Positions 44,145 through 53,244 are shown, counted from the first letter of the stretch. The stretch: 64,000 bases of DNA from Pseudomonas sp. GM50 (GCF_000282375.1 NZ_AKJK01000137.1:1-64000); one strand, 5' to 3'. Translations and numbers: made by a program. The notes: generated from the sequence alone by a model not told the origin.

Positions 44145-45293
44145 TTAATTATTGTTCGCAGCGTTTGTTGCGATATCGTTTTCGGCGCTCAACTCGCGCA
44201 CGGCGATATAACGCTCGCTGCGACGGGTGCGATCCAGCACCTGCCCTACCAATTGGCCACACGCGGCATCGATGTCTTCACCGCGGGTGGTGCGTACGGT
44301 GACATTGAAGCCTGCATGGTGAAGCTGATCCTGAAACCGGCGAATCGCGTTGTTGCTTGGGCGCTCGTAACCGGAATGCGGGAACGGGTTAAACGGAATC
44401 AGGTTGATCTTGCACGGGATGTTCTTGAGCAGCTCGATCATCTCAACGGCGTGTTCAACCTTGTCGTTGATGTCCTTGAGCAAGGTGTACTCGATGGTCA
44501 GCACGCGCTTTTCGCCCAGGGACGACATGTAGCGCTGGCACGACTCGAGCAGCATCTTAAGCGGATATTTCTTGTTGATCGGCACCAATTGGTTACGCAA
44601 TGCGTCATTTGGTGCATGCAGCGACAACGCCAGGGACACATCGATGTGCTTGGACAGCTCATCGATCATCGGCACCACGCCCGAAGTGGACAGGGTCACG
44701 CGGCGCTTGGAGATCCCGTAGCCCAGGTCATCCATCATCAGATGCATGGCGGCCACGACGTTGTCGAAGTTCAGCAGCGGCTCACCCATGCCCATCATCA
44801 CCACGTTGGTGATGGCACGGTCGGCGGTCGCCGGGATGCTGCCGAACGATTTATTGGCAATCCACACCTGACCGATCACTTCGGCGGCGGTGAGGTTGCT
44901 GTTGAAACCTTGCTTGCCGGTGGAGCAGAAACTGCAATCCAGGGCACAGCCTGCCTGGGACGAAACGCACAGAGTGCCGCGCTTGCCCTGGGGAATGTAC
45001 ACGGTCTCGACGCAGCTGCCGGACGCCACGCGCACCACCCACTTACGGGTGCCATCGGTGGAGATGTCCTCGCTGACCACTTCGGGGCCGCGGACTTCAG
45101 CAATGGCCTTGAGCTTGTCGCGCAAGGCCTTGCTGACGTTCGTCATGGCGTCGAAATCATCAACGCCAAGGTGGTGAATCCATTTCATTACCTGACCGGC
45201 ACGGAAACGCTTCTCCCCGATTGAGTCGAAGAATTTTTCCATTTCCTGTTGAGTCAGACCCAGCAGGTTGGTTTTTACAGTCGATGTAGTCAT
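44145..45293 (-). CDS. rlmN: Dual-specificity rRNA/tRNA adenine C2-methyltransferase
   Basis: Radical-SAM enzyme methylating A2503 of 23S rRNA and A37 of several tRNAs. The radical-SAM cluster motif CALDCSFCSTGKQGF is intact. The C-terminal methyl-carrier cysteine region (VRTTRGEDIDAACGQL) is present. It has 382 residues. It needs a 4Fe-4S cluster, supplied presumably by the neighbouring Isc system. It lies 28 bases after ndk. Confidence 0.96.
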   Translation of the reverse strand: MTTSTVKTNLLGLTQQEMEKFFDSIGEKRFRAGQVMKWIHHLGVDDFDAMTNVSKALRDKLKAIAEVRGPEVVSEDISTDGTRKWVVRVASGSCVETVYIPQGKRGTLCVSSQAGCALDCSFCSTGKQGFNSNLTAAEVIGQVWIANKSFGSIPATADRAITNVVMMGMGEPLLNFDNVVAAMHLMMDDLGYGISKRRVTLSTSGVVPMIDELSKHIDVSLALSLHAPNDALRNQLVPINKKYPLKMLLESCQRYMSSLGEKRVLTIEYTLLKDINDKVEHAVEMIELLKNIPCKINLIPFNPFPHSGYERPSNNAIRRFQDQLHHAGFNVTVRTTRGEDIDAACGQLVGQVLDRTRRSERYIAVRELSAENDIATNAANNN

Positions 45294-45321
45294 GGATTCA
45301 CCTTCACTCTTAAGCCAATGC

Positions 45322-45747
45322 TTAGCGAGTGGTTACTTCAGTAGCTGCGAAGAAGTACGAGATTTCGCGAGCAGCAGCGGCTTCGGAGTCCGAACCGTGT
45401 ACAGCGTTGGCGTCGATGGAATCAGCGAAGTCAGCGCGGATGGTGCCGGCAGCAGCTTCTTTAGGGTTGGTAGCGCCCATCAGCTCACGGTTCAGAGCGA
45501 TAGCGTTTTCGCCTTCCAGAACCTGAACGACAACCGGACCGGAGATCATGAAAGCAACCAGGTCGTTGAAGAAACCACGAGCGCTGTGCTCAGCGTAGAA
45601 GCCTTCAGCTTCGGCTTTGGACAGTTGCTTCAGTTTCGAAGCTACAACGCGCAGGCCAGCTTTTTCGAAACGAGTGGTGATCTCGCCGATAACGTTTTTT
45701 GCAACAGCGTCAGGCTTGATGATGGAGAAAGTACGTTGAACAGCCAT
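45322..45747 (-). CDS. ndk: Nucleoside diphosphate kinase
   Basis: Balances NTP pools by phosphoryl transfer through a phospho-histidine. Hallmarks are TFSIIKPDAVAKN near the N-terminus, the GATNPKEAAAGTIRADFA segment and the active-site histidine in NAVHGSDS. It has 141 residues. It has its own probable promoter embedded in the terminator hairpin after iscX. Confidence 0.97.
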   Translation of the reverse strand: MAVQRTFSIIKPDAVAKNVIGEITTRFEKAGLRVVASKLKQLSKAEAEGFYAEHSARGFFNDLVAFMISGPVVVQVLEGENAIALNRELMGATNPKEAAAGTIRADFADSIDANAVHGSDSEAAAAREISYFFAATEVTTR

Positions 45748-45783
45748 GGTGTAACTCCAGAAACGGTAATTTGCGAAAAATTA

Positions 45784-45806
45784 AACCCGCGAATTATACG
45801 CGGGTT
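45784..45806 (-). terminator. isc operon terminator with ndk -10 box in its loop
   Basis: Perfect 8-bp stem AACCCGCG/CGCGGGTT around a 7-base loop. On the minus strand it is followed by TAATTTTT, a good terminator just after iscX. The loop reads TATAAT on the minus strand (plus-strand 45793-45798), a consensus -10 box about 46 bases upstream of ndk; the -35 region is weak. Confidence 0.75.
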
Positions 45807-45839
45807 CTTTGGTATTGCCTAACTGCGTACGGTGCAGAC

Positions 45840-46040
45840 TCAGTCTGCTTCTTCGATCCAGGCGGCCTGAATGGCTTCAAGCACCTTCTCGCCACCGCGG
45901 GTCGGATCATCACTGAACTCCGGCAATGCCAGCACCCATTGGTGCAGATCGACGAAGTTCACATAACGCGGATCCACTTCCGGCCTGGATTCAGCCAGTT
46001 GGATCGCGATTTCAAGCACATCAACCCATTTCAGACTCAT
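45840..46040 (-). CDS. iscX: Fe-S cluster assembly protein IscX
   Basis: Small acidic protein of 66 residues that binds IscS and iron and modulates cluster assembly. The start MSLKWVDVLEIAIQLAE and the motif YVNFVDLHQWV are typical. It is the last gene of the isc operon, 14 bases after fdx. Confidence 0.95.
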   Translation of the reverse strand: MSLKWVDVLEIAIQLAESRPEVDPRYVNFVDLHQWVLALPEFSDDPTRGGEKVLEAIQAAWIEEAD

Positions 46041-46054
46041 GTCGGTTCCTTGAA

Positions 46055-46396
46055 TCAGTGCGGCGCTTCGGCTGCATGGTTGAGCGAGTATTTCGGAATC
46101 TCGACGGTCAGGTCTTCTGTACCGACGATCGCCTGACAGCCTAGACGCGATTGCGCCTCCAGACCCCAGGCCCGATCAAGAAAGTCTTCTTCCAGCTCAT
46201 CGGCCTCTTCCAGCGAATCAAAACCTTCGCGGATGATGCAGTGGCAAGTGGTGCAAGCGCAGACGCCGCCACAGGCGCTTTCCATCTCGATATGGTGTTC
46301 ATGGGCCAGTTCGAGAATGGATATACCGGGCTCAGCCTCTACGACCATGCCTTCCGGGCAGAACTTCTCGTGTGGCAGAAAAATGACCTGCGGCAT
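46055..46396 (-). CDS. fdx: ISC-type 2Fe-2S ferredoxin
   Basis: Adrenodoxin-like ferredoxin of 113 residues that supplies electrons for cluster assembly. The cluster ligands are in CGGVCACTTCHCI (three Cys of the CX5CX2C pattern), with the fourth Cys in RLGCQAIV. It overlaps the hscA stop by one base, so it is coupled. Confidence 0.96.
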   Translation of the reverse strand: MPQVIFLPHEKFCPEGMVVEAEPGISILELAHEHHIEMESACGGVCACTTCHCIIREGFDSLEEADELEEDFLDRAWGLEAQSRLGCQAIVGTEDLTVEIPKYSLNHAAEAPH

Positions 46397-48261
46397 CAGT
46401 TATCCTCGATTTCATTCAGGTTGCGCCCCGCCAGAGCGGCTTTCACCGTCGAGTCCAGGCGGCGGGCAGCAAAGGCATCGGTCACTTGCGACAGACGCTT
46501 GGTCTGCTGCTCGATAGCGTAACCATCGGTACCTTTCATCAATTCGGTCAGTTCCTGCATCTGCAATTCGATGACCATGCGCTCTTCGGCGTCGAGCAAG
46601 CGCTCGCCGTCAACCTCCAGAGCGCCCTGCACCGCCTCGATCAGGCGTTGGGCATCGACTTGCTGTTCACGCAACACCCGGGCGACCTTGTCGTCGCTGG
46701 CGTGCTGGAACGAATCCTTGAGCATTTTGGCGATTTCGCCGTCGGTCAGGCCGTAGGACGGCTTGACCTGGATGCTGGCTTCGACGCCCGAACCCAATTC
46801 GCGGGCCGAGACACTGAGCAGACCGTCGGCGTCGACCTGGAAGGTCACGCGAATCTTCGCCGCGCCAGCCACCATCGCCGGAATACCGCGCAGTTCGAAG
46901 CGCGCCAGGGAGCGGCAGTCGCTGATCAACTCACGCTCGCCCTGCAATACGTGGATCGCCATGGCCGACTGGCCATCTTTATAAGTGGTGAAGTCTTGGG
47001 CCCGGGCGACGGGGATGGTGGTATTGCGCGGAATCACCTTCTCCATCAGGCCGCCCATGGTTTCCAGCCCCAGGGACAACGGAATCACGTCGAGCAACAG
47101 CAGTTCGCCGCCGTCACGTTTGTTGCCGGCCAGGGTATCGGCCTGGATCGCAGCACCGATGGCGACGACTTGATCCGGATCGATTTCGGTCAGCGGTTCG
47201 CGACCGAAGGCGTGCGCAACAGCTTCACGGACGCGAGGCACGCGCGTCGAGCCGCCGACCATGACCACAGCGTGAACGTCTTCCAGCTCGATGCCGGAAT
47301 CACGCACCGCGCGACGGCAGGCTTTCAGGCTGCGAGCGACCATCGGCTCGATCAACGCATTGAAGGCTTCACGGGTCAGCTCGGCCTTCCAGTCGCCATA
47401 AGCGACTTCAACGGACGAGCAATTGGTCAGGGCTTCTTTGGCTGTGCACGCGGTTTGCAGCAGATTACGTTGCGTGCCCGGATCGAGGTCGGCCGACAAA
47501 CCGGCGCTCTCGATGATCCAGCCAGCAATGGCGTGGTCAAAGTCATCGCCACCCAGGGCGCTGTCGCCGCCGGTAGCCAGCACTTCGAACACACCGCCAG
47601 TCAGGCGCAGAATCGAAATATCGAACGTACCGCCGCCCAGGTCATAAATTGCGACCAGGCCTTCGGCGTGCTGATCCAGACCGTAGGCCACCGCGGCGGC
47701 GGTTGGCTCATTGAGCAGACGCAGCACGTTCAGACCGGCCAGCTTGGCCGCATCCTTGGTGGCTTGACGCTGAGCATCATCGAAATAAGCTGGAACGGTG
47801 ATCACCGCGCCAACCAATTCGCCACCCAAGGTCGCTTCAGCGCGCTGACGCAGCACCTTGAGGATATCGGCGGAGACTTCGACCGGGCTTTTCGGGCCTT
47901 GAACCGTGTCGATGAACGGCATATGCGACTCGCCGTCGACAAAACGGTACGGCAGCTGATCGCCCAATTGCTTGACGTCGGACAGACCACGACCCATCAA
48001 GCGCTTGACCGACAGCACAGTATTCAAAGGATCGGACGCGGCGGCCAGCTTGGCCGACTCGCCGACTTCGACGCGATCGGCGTGATAGCGCACGGCAGAC
48101 GGCAGGATGACCTGCCCTTGCGCATCGGCCAGAGGCTCGGAAAGACCACTGCGCAATGCAGCGACCAGCGAATTGGTAGTGCCCAAGTCGATCCCCACAG
48201 CCAGACGACGCTGGTGCGGTTGAGGACTTTGGCCGGGTTCGGCGATCTGCAGTAGGGCCAT
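46396..48261 (-). CDS. hscA: Fe-S cluster chaperone HscA (Hsp70 family)
   Basis: Specialised Hsp70 that, with HscB, helps release clusters from IscU. The nucleotide-binding domain has VGIDLGTTNSLVAA and AVAYGLDQHAEGLVAIYDLG; the substrate-binding domain follows from about residue 390. It has 621 residues. It lies between hscB and fdx. Confidence 0.97.
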   Translation of the reverse strand: MALLQIAEPGQSPQPHQRRLAVGIDLGTTNSLVAALRSGLSEPLADAQGQVILPSAVRYHADRVEVGESAKLAAASDPLNTVLSVKRLMGRGLSDVKQLGDQLPYRFVDGESHMPFIDTVQGPKSPVEVSADILKVLRQRAEATLGGELVGAVITVPAYFDDAQRQATKDAAKLAGLNVLRLLNEPTAAAVAYGLDQHAEGLVAIYDLGGGTFDISILRLTGGVFEVLATGGDSALGGDDFDHAIAGWIIESAGLSADLDPGTQRNLLQTACTAKEALTNCSSVEVAYGDWKAELTREAFNALIEPMVARSLKACRRAVRDSGIELEDVHAVVMVGGSTRVPRVREAVAHAFGREPLTEIDPDQVVAIGAAIQADTLAGNKRDGGELLLLDVIPLSLGLETMGGLMEKVIPRNTTIPVARAQDFTTYKDGQSAMAIHVLQGERELISDCRSLARFELRGIPAMVAGAAKIRVTFQVDADGLLSVSARELGSGVEASIQVKPSYGLTDGEIAKMLKDSFQHASDDKVARVLREQQVDAQRLIEAVQGALEVDGERLLDAEERMVIELQMQELTELMKGTDGYAIEQQTKRLSQVTDAFAARRLDSTVKAALAGRNLNEIEDN

Positions 48262-48312
48262 CGTTATCAGGACTTATCTGTATATCAGGCGTGCGACCGG
48301 AGCGGCACTGGG

Positions 48313-48834
48313 TTAATCGTCGAGGCGCTCTTCTAACTGGCGCACTTCGTAGGTGAGCTTGTCGAGGAACTGCATGCGCCGCATCAGGCGTTCGGCCTGT
48401 TCACGTTGCGCTGCATCATCCCAACAGGCTGCGAAGCTTTCGTTCAGTTCATCCTGCGCGCTCTTCAAGCGACGCTTGAACACTGCGACACCCGCCAGGT
48501 CGGCGCTGTCTTGCAGGTCTTCGAGCTCTTCACGCAACTCCATCTGCTGCAGAAGAAACTCCGGATCATGCACCGTGACCTCCAGCGGCAGCTCGCGACC
48601 GCCCATGGCGAGCAGGTATCGCGCGCGTTTGGGGGGACTTTTGAGCGTCTGGTAGGCCTCGTTGAGGCTCGCGGATTGCTCGAGCGCCAGCCGCTGCTCA
48701 CGCTCGGAAGCGTCAGCAAAGCGGTCCGGATGAACACCGCGCGCCAACTCACGGTAGCGCGTGGCCAACTGATCGAGATCCAGACGGAAGCTCGGTTTCA
48801 GCTCAAATAAAGCGAAATGACAAGGAGTACCCAC
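48313..48834 (-). CDS. hscB: Fe-S co-chaperone HscB (J-type)
   Basis: J-domain co-chaperone that delivers IscU to HscA. The J domain carries the HPD motif in ARGVHPDRFAD, and a three-helix C-terminal domain binds IscU. GTG 48834 with AAGGAG-like bases gives 173 residues, the usual length; the upstream in-frame ATG lies in the iscA end and adds a non-conserved tail. Confidence 0.95.
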   Translation of the reverse strand: MGTPCHFALFELKPSFRLDLDQLATRYRELARGVHPDRFADASEREQRLALEQSASLNEAYQTLKSPPKRARYLLAMGGRELPLEVTVHDPEFLLQQMELREELEDLQDSADLAGVAVFKRRLKSAQDELNESFAACWDDAAQREQAERLMRRMQFLDKLTYEVRQLEERLDD

Positions 48835-48842
48835 GCGCAGCC

Positions 48843-49166
48843 TCAGATGTTGAAGCTTTCGCCGCAGCCACATTCACCGCGCACGTTGGGATTGTTGAAC
48901 TTGAAGCCTTCGTTCAACCCTTCCTTGACGAAATCGAGTTCGGTGCCGTCCAGGTAGGCCAGGCTTTTCGGGTCGATGATCACTTTCTCGCCGTGACTTT
49001 CGAACACCTGATCCTCTGCAACCACCTCGTCGACAAACTCCAGCACGTAGGCAAGGCCGGAACAGCCTGTGGTGCGAACACCCAGGCGAATCCCTTCACC
49101 TTTGCCGCGCCCGTTGAGGGAGCGTCGCACGTGTTGAGCAGCCGCTTCTGTCATGCTGATAGCCAT
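48843..49166 (-). CDS. iscA: Iron-sulfur cluster assembly protein IscA
   Basis: A-type carrier of 107 residues. The three conserved cysteines are seen: Cys in GVRTTGCSG and the pair in the C-terminal CGCGESF. ATG 49166 is chosen, with GGAGTCACC upstream. It sits between iscU and hscB. Confidence 0.96.
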   Translation of the reverse strand: MAISMTEAAAQHVRRSLNGRGKGEGIRLGVRTTGCSGLAYVLEFVDEVVAEDQVFESHGEKVIIDPKSLAYLDGTELDFVKEGLNEGFKFNNPNVRGECGCGESFNI

Positions 49167-49200
49167 CGGTGACTCCTTACTCGTCGCCAAATCTTGAAAG

Positions 49201-49587
49201 TCAGATCAAGCCTTTCTTCTGCTTGTAGTCGCGAACGGCCGCTTTGATAGCGTCTTCAGCAAGTACGGAGCAGTGAATTTTCACTGGCGGCAGCGCCAGT
49301 TCTTCGGCCAGCTGAGTGTTCTTGATGGTCTCTGCTTCATCCAGAGTCTTGCCTTTCATCCACTCGGTCGCCAGGGAGCTGGAGGCGATCGCCGAACCGC
49401 AACCGTAGGTCTTGAACTTGGCGTCTTCGATGATGCCTTGTTCGTTGACCTTGATCTGCAGGCGCATCACGTCGCCGCACGCCGGAGCGCCGACCATGCC
49501 GGTGCCGACATCAGGATCTTCCGCGTCCATCTTGCCGACGTTGCGCGGGTTCTCGTAGTGGTCGATGACCTTTTCGCTGTAAGCCAT
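49201..49587 (-). CDS. iscU: Fe-S cluster scaffold IscU
   Basis: Scaffold on which 2Fe-2S clusters are built, 128 residues. Conserved cysteines lie in GAPACGDVM, KTYGCGSAIASSS and PVKIHCSVLAED, and the HscA-recognition motif LPPVK is present. It follows iscS after an 85-base gap that contains a long hairpin. Confidence 0.97.
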   Translation of the reverse strand: MAYSEKVIDHYENPRNVGKMDAEDPDVGTGMVGAPACGDVMRLQIKVNEQGIIEDAKFKTYGCGSAIASSSLATEWMKGKTLDEAETIKNTQLAEELALPPVKIHCSVLAEDAIKAAVRDYKQKKGLI

Positions 49588-49624
49588 GATTCTTAATCCT
49601 CACTCATCAGGAGTCGCTCTTGAA

Positions 49625-49651
49625 GCCCTGCAAATCGTGGATTGGCAGGGC
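49625..49651 (-). other. Intercistronic hairpin between iscS and iscU
   Basis: Stem GCCCTGC/GCAGGGC (49625-49631 with 49645-49651) is extended by an inner AATC/GATT stem with a 3-base loop. There is no U tract, so it is more likely an mRNA processing or stability element than a terminator. It is the only sizeable gap among iscS, iscU and iscA. Confidence 0.6.
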
Positions 49652-49672
49652 CTGGTTGCGGCGACTTGAATA

Positions 49673-50887
49673 TCAGTGCGCCGCCCACTCGATTTTCGAA
49701 ATGTCGACGCCATCTTTGTACATGTCCCACAGCGGCGAGAGAGTGCGCAGCTTGGTAACGGCCTCGCAGACTTTCTGCGCGGCGTAGTCGATTTCTTCTT
49801 CGGTGGTGAAACGGCCGAAGGTGAAACGAATCGAGCTGTGTGCCAGTTCGTCGTTGCGACCCAGGGCGCGCAGTACGTACGAAGGCTCAAGCGATGCCGA
49901 GGTGCAGGCCGAACCGGACGAAACCGCCAGATCCTTGAGCGCCATGATCAGCGACTCGCCTTCAACGTAGTTGAAGCTCAGGTTCAGGTTGTGCGGTACG
50001 CGGGCGGTCATGCTGCCATTGACGTACAGCTCTTCCAGGCCTTCGACCTGCTTGAAGAAGCGGTCGCTCAGGGCTTTGATGCGTACGTTCTCGGCAGCCA
50101 TGTCTTCCTTGGCCACACGGAAAGCTTCGCCCATGCCGACGATCTGGTGGGTCGCCAGGGTGCCGGAACGCATGCCGCGCTCGTGACCGCCGCCGTGCAT
50201 GGTCGCTTCGATGCGAACACGCGGCTTGCGGCTGACGTACAGCGCGCCGATGCCTTTAGGGCCATAGGTTTTGTGGGCAGAGAACGACATCATGTCGACT
50301 TTCAGCTTCGACAGGTCGATCTCGACCTTGCCGGTGGACTGAGCGGCGTCGACGTGGAACAGAATGCCCTTGGAGCGGCACAGTTCGCCGATGGCGGCGA
50401 TGTCGTTGATGGTGCCGATTTCGTTGTTCACGTGCATGACCGAGACCAGGATGGTGTCGTCACGCAGGGCAGCCTCGACCATTTCCGGAGTGACCAGACC
50501 ATCATCGCGAGGGTCGAGGTAGGTCACTTCGAAACCTTCACGCTCCAGTTGGCGCATGGTGTCGAGGACAGCCTTGTGCTCAATCTTGGTGGTGATCAGG
50601 TGCTTGCCTTTGGTGGAGTAGAAATGCGCCGCACCCTTGATTGCCAGGTTGTCGGACTCGGTGGCACCGGAGGTCCAGACGATTTCACGCGGGTCGGCGT
50701 TAACCAGGTCAGCGACCTGACGACGAGCGTTCTCGACGGACTCTTCAGCTTTCCAGCCAAACACGTGGGAACGGGACGCCGGGTTACCGAAGTTTCCGTC
50801 GACCAGCAGGCATTCACTCATCTTTTGCGCGACACGAGGATCAACCGGGGTCGTCGCAGAGTAATCAAGGTAAATCGGCAATTTCAT
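49673..50887 (-). CDS. iscS: Cysteine desulfurase IscS
   Basis: PLP enzyme that takes sulfur from cysteine for Fe-S clusters and tRNA thiolation. The PLP lysine is in SFSAHKTYGPKGIGAL, and the catalytic loop cysteine in VSSGSACTSASLEPS. The length of 404 residues is normal. It follows iscR by 50 bases. The nearby cysE provides a step towards its substrate. Confidence 0.97.
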   Translation of the reverse strand: MKLPIYLDYSATTPVDPRVAQKMSECLLVDGNFGNPASRSHVFGWKAEESVENARRQVADLVNADPREIVWTSGATESDNLAIKGAAHFYSTKGKHLITTKIEHKAVLDTMRQLEREGFEVTYLDPRDDGLVTPEMVEAALRDDTILVSVMHVNNEIGTINDIAAIGELCRSKGILFHVDAAQSTGKVEIDLSKLKVDMMSFSAHKTYGPKGIGALYVSRKPRVRIEATMHGGGHERGMRSGTLATHQIVGMGEAFRVAKEDMAAENVRIKALSDRFFKQVEGLEELYVNGSMTARVPHNLNLSFNYVEGESLIMALKDLAVSSGSACTSASLEPSYVLRALGRNDELAHSSIRFTFGRFTTEEEIDYAAQKVCEAVTKLRTLSPLWDMYKDGVDISKIEWAAH

Positions 50888-50937
50888 GGACTATCTCCTA
50901 AATCAGGCTGGCTGGCGTGCCGCTAGCTCTTTGGCTG

Positions 50938-51429
50938 TCATTCGACGGCGGACGCTTCAATCTTGTCCAGGCGTGGCGCCTTGCTGTTGCAACGACGCTG
51001 GTCCTGACGCTGGGCTACTTCTTGCACCTCACGGCGAGTTACAAGGTCAGCCAAGCTGATACCGCTCAGAAATTCGTGAATCTGCAGGCTCAGATCGCAC
51101 CACAAGTGGTGGGTCAGACAGGTGTCGCCGGAATGGCAATCGCCCTGGCCCTGGCATTTGGTTGCATCGACCGATTCGTTGACCGCATCGATCACCTGGG
51201 CGACCTGGATGCCCTGCATGTCGCGGGACAGCTGGTAACCACCGCCTGGACCACGAACACTGGACACCAGATTGCTGCGGCGCAATTTGGCAAAAAGCTG
51301 CTCGAGGTAGGACAGGGAGATGCCTTGGCGCTCGGAGATATCGGCCAGGGACACCGGCCCGTGCTGCGCGTGCAACGCCAGGTCAAGCATGGCGGTCACG
51401 GCGTATCGGCCTTTTGTAGTCAGTCGCAT
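50938..51429 (-). CDS. iscR: Fe-S-responsive transcriptional regulator IscR
   Basis: Rrf2-family regulator of 163 residues with an N-terminal winged helix (MRLTTKGRYAVTAMLDLALH) and three cluster cysteines in KCQGQGDCHSGDTC (CX5CX5C). Holo-IscR represses the isc operon. Two adjacent type-1-like sites overlap its own promoter at 51469-51518. ATG 51429 is preferred over the GTG two codons upstream. Confidence 0.96.
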   Translation of the reverse strand: MRLTTKGRYAVTAMLDLALHAQHGPVSLADISERQGISLSYLEQLFAKLRRSNLVSSVRGPGGGYQLSRDMQGIQVAQVIDAVNESVDATKCQGQGDCHSGDTCLTHHLWCDLSLQIHEFLSGISLADLVTRREVQEVAQRQDQRRCNSKAPRLDKIEASAVE

Positions 51430-51468
51430 GGACAATTACCACGGAATTCGGAATGGGGCGAGTATGCA

Positions 51469-51518
51469 ATTCCCGAGTATTTAAGTCAACTATAAGACCT
51501 AGTACTTTAGTCAGGTTT
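51469..51518 (-). promoter_or_regulatory. iscR promoter with two type-1-like IscR sites
   Basis: On the minus strand, site A (ATAGTTGACTTAAATACTCG, plus-strand 51469-51493) and site B (AACCTGACTAAAGTACTAGG, within 51492-51518) resemble the type-1 IscR motif. TTGACT of site A also forms a -35 hexamer, with CATACT as -10 after 17 bases, so binding would block RNA polymerase, as known for E. coli iscR. Confidence 0.75.
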
Positions 51519-51588
51519 ACCCGCAAAAGAGCGCGCGCATCATAGCAAAGGCTGGCCGTGTATCACCAGCAAATGCGCGTTATCGTTC

Positions 51589-51682
51589 TTCGCGAGCAAG
51601 CCCGCTCCCACACTTGATCTGTGTCGAACACAAATCCGTGCCCGCTGAAGATCCAATGTGGGAGCGGGCTTGCTCGCGAAGG
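51589..51682. repeat. REP pair, GTGGGAGCGGGCTTGCTCGCG family
   Basis: Inverted arms at 51589-51613 and 51657-51682 lie between cysE and the iscR promoter region. Confidence 0.9.
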
Positions 51683-51694
51683 GGTCGGCGCGGT

Positions 51695-52471
51695 TTAGCC
51701 GGCCTGGCTCTGATCCTTGTCCTTCACACAGGCAAAGTCTTCTTCGCGCAGCTCAGGCAGATCTTTCGCACAGTAATTGCTACCCAGATCCTTCAGCGCC
51801 CCGCACATCCCTTCAAGTCGACCATCTACAGCCTGCAGATGATCGAGCAACTGATTAATGGCTCGAGCCACCGGGTCCGGCATATCCTCACCGACACCGT
51901 AGGCATCAAAACCGATCTTCTCAGCCATGGCCTTGCGCTTGGCGTCCTGCTCTTCATCAGACTTGACGATGATCCGCCCCGGAATCCCCACCACTGTCGC
52001 CCCGGGCGGAACCGCTTTGGTGACCACGGCATTGGAGCCCACCTTGGCCCCGGCACCCACTGTAAACGGGCCGAGCACCTTGGCGCCCGCCCCGACCACT
52101 ACGCCATCTTCCAGAGTCGGGTGACGCTTGCCCTTGTTCCAGCTGGTGCCGCCAAGGGTCACGCCTTGATACAGGGTGACGTCGTTACCGATCTCGGCGG
52201 TTTCACCAATAACGATGCCCATGCCGTGGTCAATAAAGAAGCGACGACCGACCTTGGCACCCGGATGAATCTCGATCCCGGTCAACCAGCGACCGAAGTT
52301 CGACACCAGACGCGCCAGCCATTTCCAGCCCATGCCCCACAACGCTGACGACAGGCGATGGATCCAGATGGCGTGCATGCCCGGGTAGCACGTCAGAACC
52401 TCAAAAGCATTACGCGCCGCCGGGTCACGATGGAAAACACTTTGGATATCTTCACGCAAACGCTCGAACAT
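51695..52471 (-). CDS. cysE: Serine O-acetyltransferase
   Basis: Makes O-acetylserine for cysteine synthesis. The N-terminal helical part is followed by left-handed beta-helix hexapeptide repeats (IEIHPGAKVGRRFFIDHGMG, VVVGAGAKVLG, KVGSNAVV). It has 258 residues and a longer acidic C-terminal tail (about residues 185-258) than the short beta-helix types. The start sits on the trmJ stop (TAATGATG); either of two adjacent ATGs is possible. It is upstream of the isc operon on the same strand. Confidence 0.95.
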   Translation of the reverse strand: MFERLREDIQSVFHRDPAARNAFEVLTCYPGMHAIWIHRLSSALWGMGWKWLARLVSNFGRWLTGIEIHPGAKVGRRFFIDHGMGIVIGETAEIGNDVTLYQGVTLGGTSWNKGKRHPTLEDGVVVGAGAKVLGPFTVGAGAKVGSNAVVTKAVPPGATVVGIPGRIIVKSDEEQDAKRKAMAEKIGFDAYGVGEDMPDPVARAINQLLDHLQAVDGRLEGMCGALKDLGSNYCAKDLPELREEDFACVKDKDQSQAG

Positions 52472-52473
52472 CA

Positions 52474-53244
52474 TTAATCCTTCCGCTTTAGAAGCTCGCC
52501 ACGGGCCGCTTTCTGGGTTTCCGTGAGGATGCCACGCAATATATTCATTTCCGCCCGGCTGACCGAGCTGCGTCCGTACAACCGGCGCAGACGCGCCATC
52601 AAGTGCCGTGGTTTTTCCGGGTCGAGGAATTCGATGGCCACCAGCGTTTGCTCCAGGTGTTCATAGAATCGCTCCAGCTCATCCATGGTCGCCAGCTCAC
52701 CACTTTTGGTGGACGCCACTTCTTCCTTCTCGACCTTGCTCGGCTGACCTGCTGCCGCCAACCAGGACATACGCACTTCATAGCTCAACACCTGCACCGC
52801 CGCCCCAAGGTTCAGCGAACTGAACTCAGGGTCTGATGGGATGTGCACGTGATAATGACATCGCTGCAGCTCTTCATTGGTCAGGCCGGAATCTTCACGG
52901 CCGAACACCAACGCGATCTCGGCGCCCTGCCCCGCCTCCTCGACCACCTTCACACCGCATTCGCGGGGATCGAGCAACGGCCAGGGAATGCGACGATCAC
53001 GAGCACTGGTGCCGAGCACCAGATTGCAGCCGACCAAGGCATCTTCCAAAGTGGCGACGACTTGAGCATTTTCAAGGATGTCACCGGCGCCGGACGCACG
53101 CGCATCGGCCTCGTGGTGCGGGAACAACCGCGGTTCGACCAGCACCAGCCGCGACAGGCCCATGTTCTTCATGGCACGCGCAGCCCCGCCGATATTGCCG
53201 GGGTGACTGGTATTGACCAGGACGACACGAATGTTTTGCAGCAA
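52474..53244 (-). CDS. trmJ: tRNA (cytidine/uridine-2'-O)-methyltransferase TrmJ
   Basis: SPOUT (alpha/beta-knot) enzyme methylating the 2'-OH of nucleotide 32 in tRNAs. N-terminal VVLVNTSHPGNIGGAARAMK, the central LVFGREDSGLTNEE and the knot region NLGAAVQVLSYEVRM are typical. It has 256 residues. It is divergent from suhB and coupled to cysE. Confidence 0.95.
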   Translation of the reverse strand: MLQNIRVVLVNTSHPGNIGGAARAMKNMGLSRLVLVEPRLFPHHEADARASGAGDILENAQVVATLEDALVGCNLVLGTSARDRRIPWPLLDPRECGVKVVEEAGQGAEIALVFGREDSGLTNEELQRCHYHVHIPSDPEFSSLNLGAAVQVLSYEVRMSWLAAAGQPSKVEKEEVASTKSGELATMDELERFYEHLEQTLVAIEFLDPEKPRHLMARLRRLYGRSSVSRAEMNILRGILTETQKAARGELLKRKD

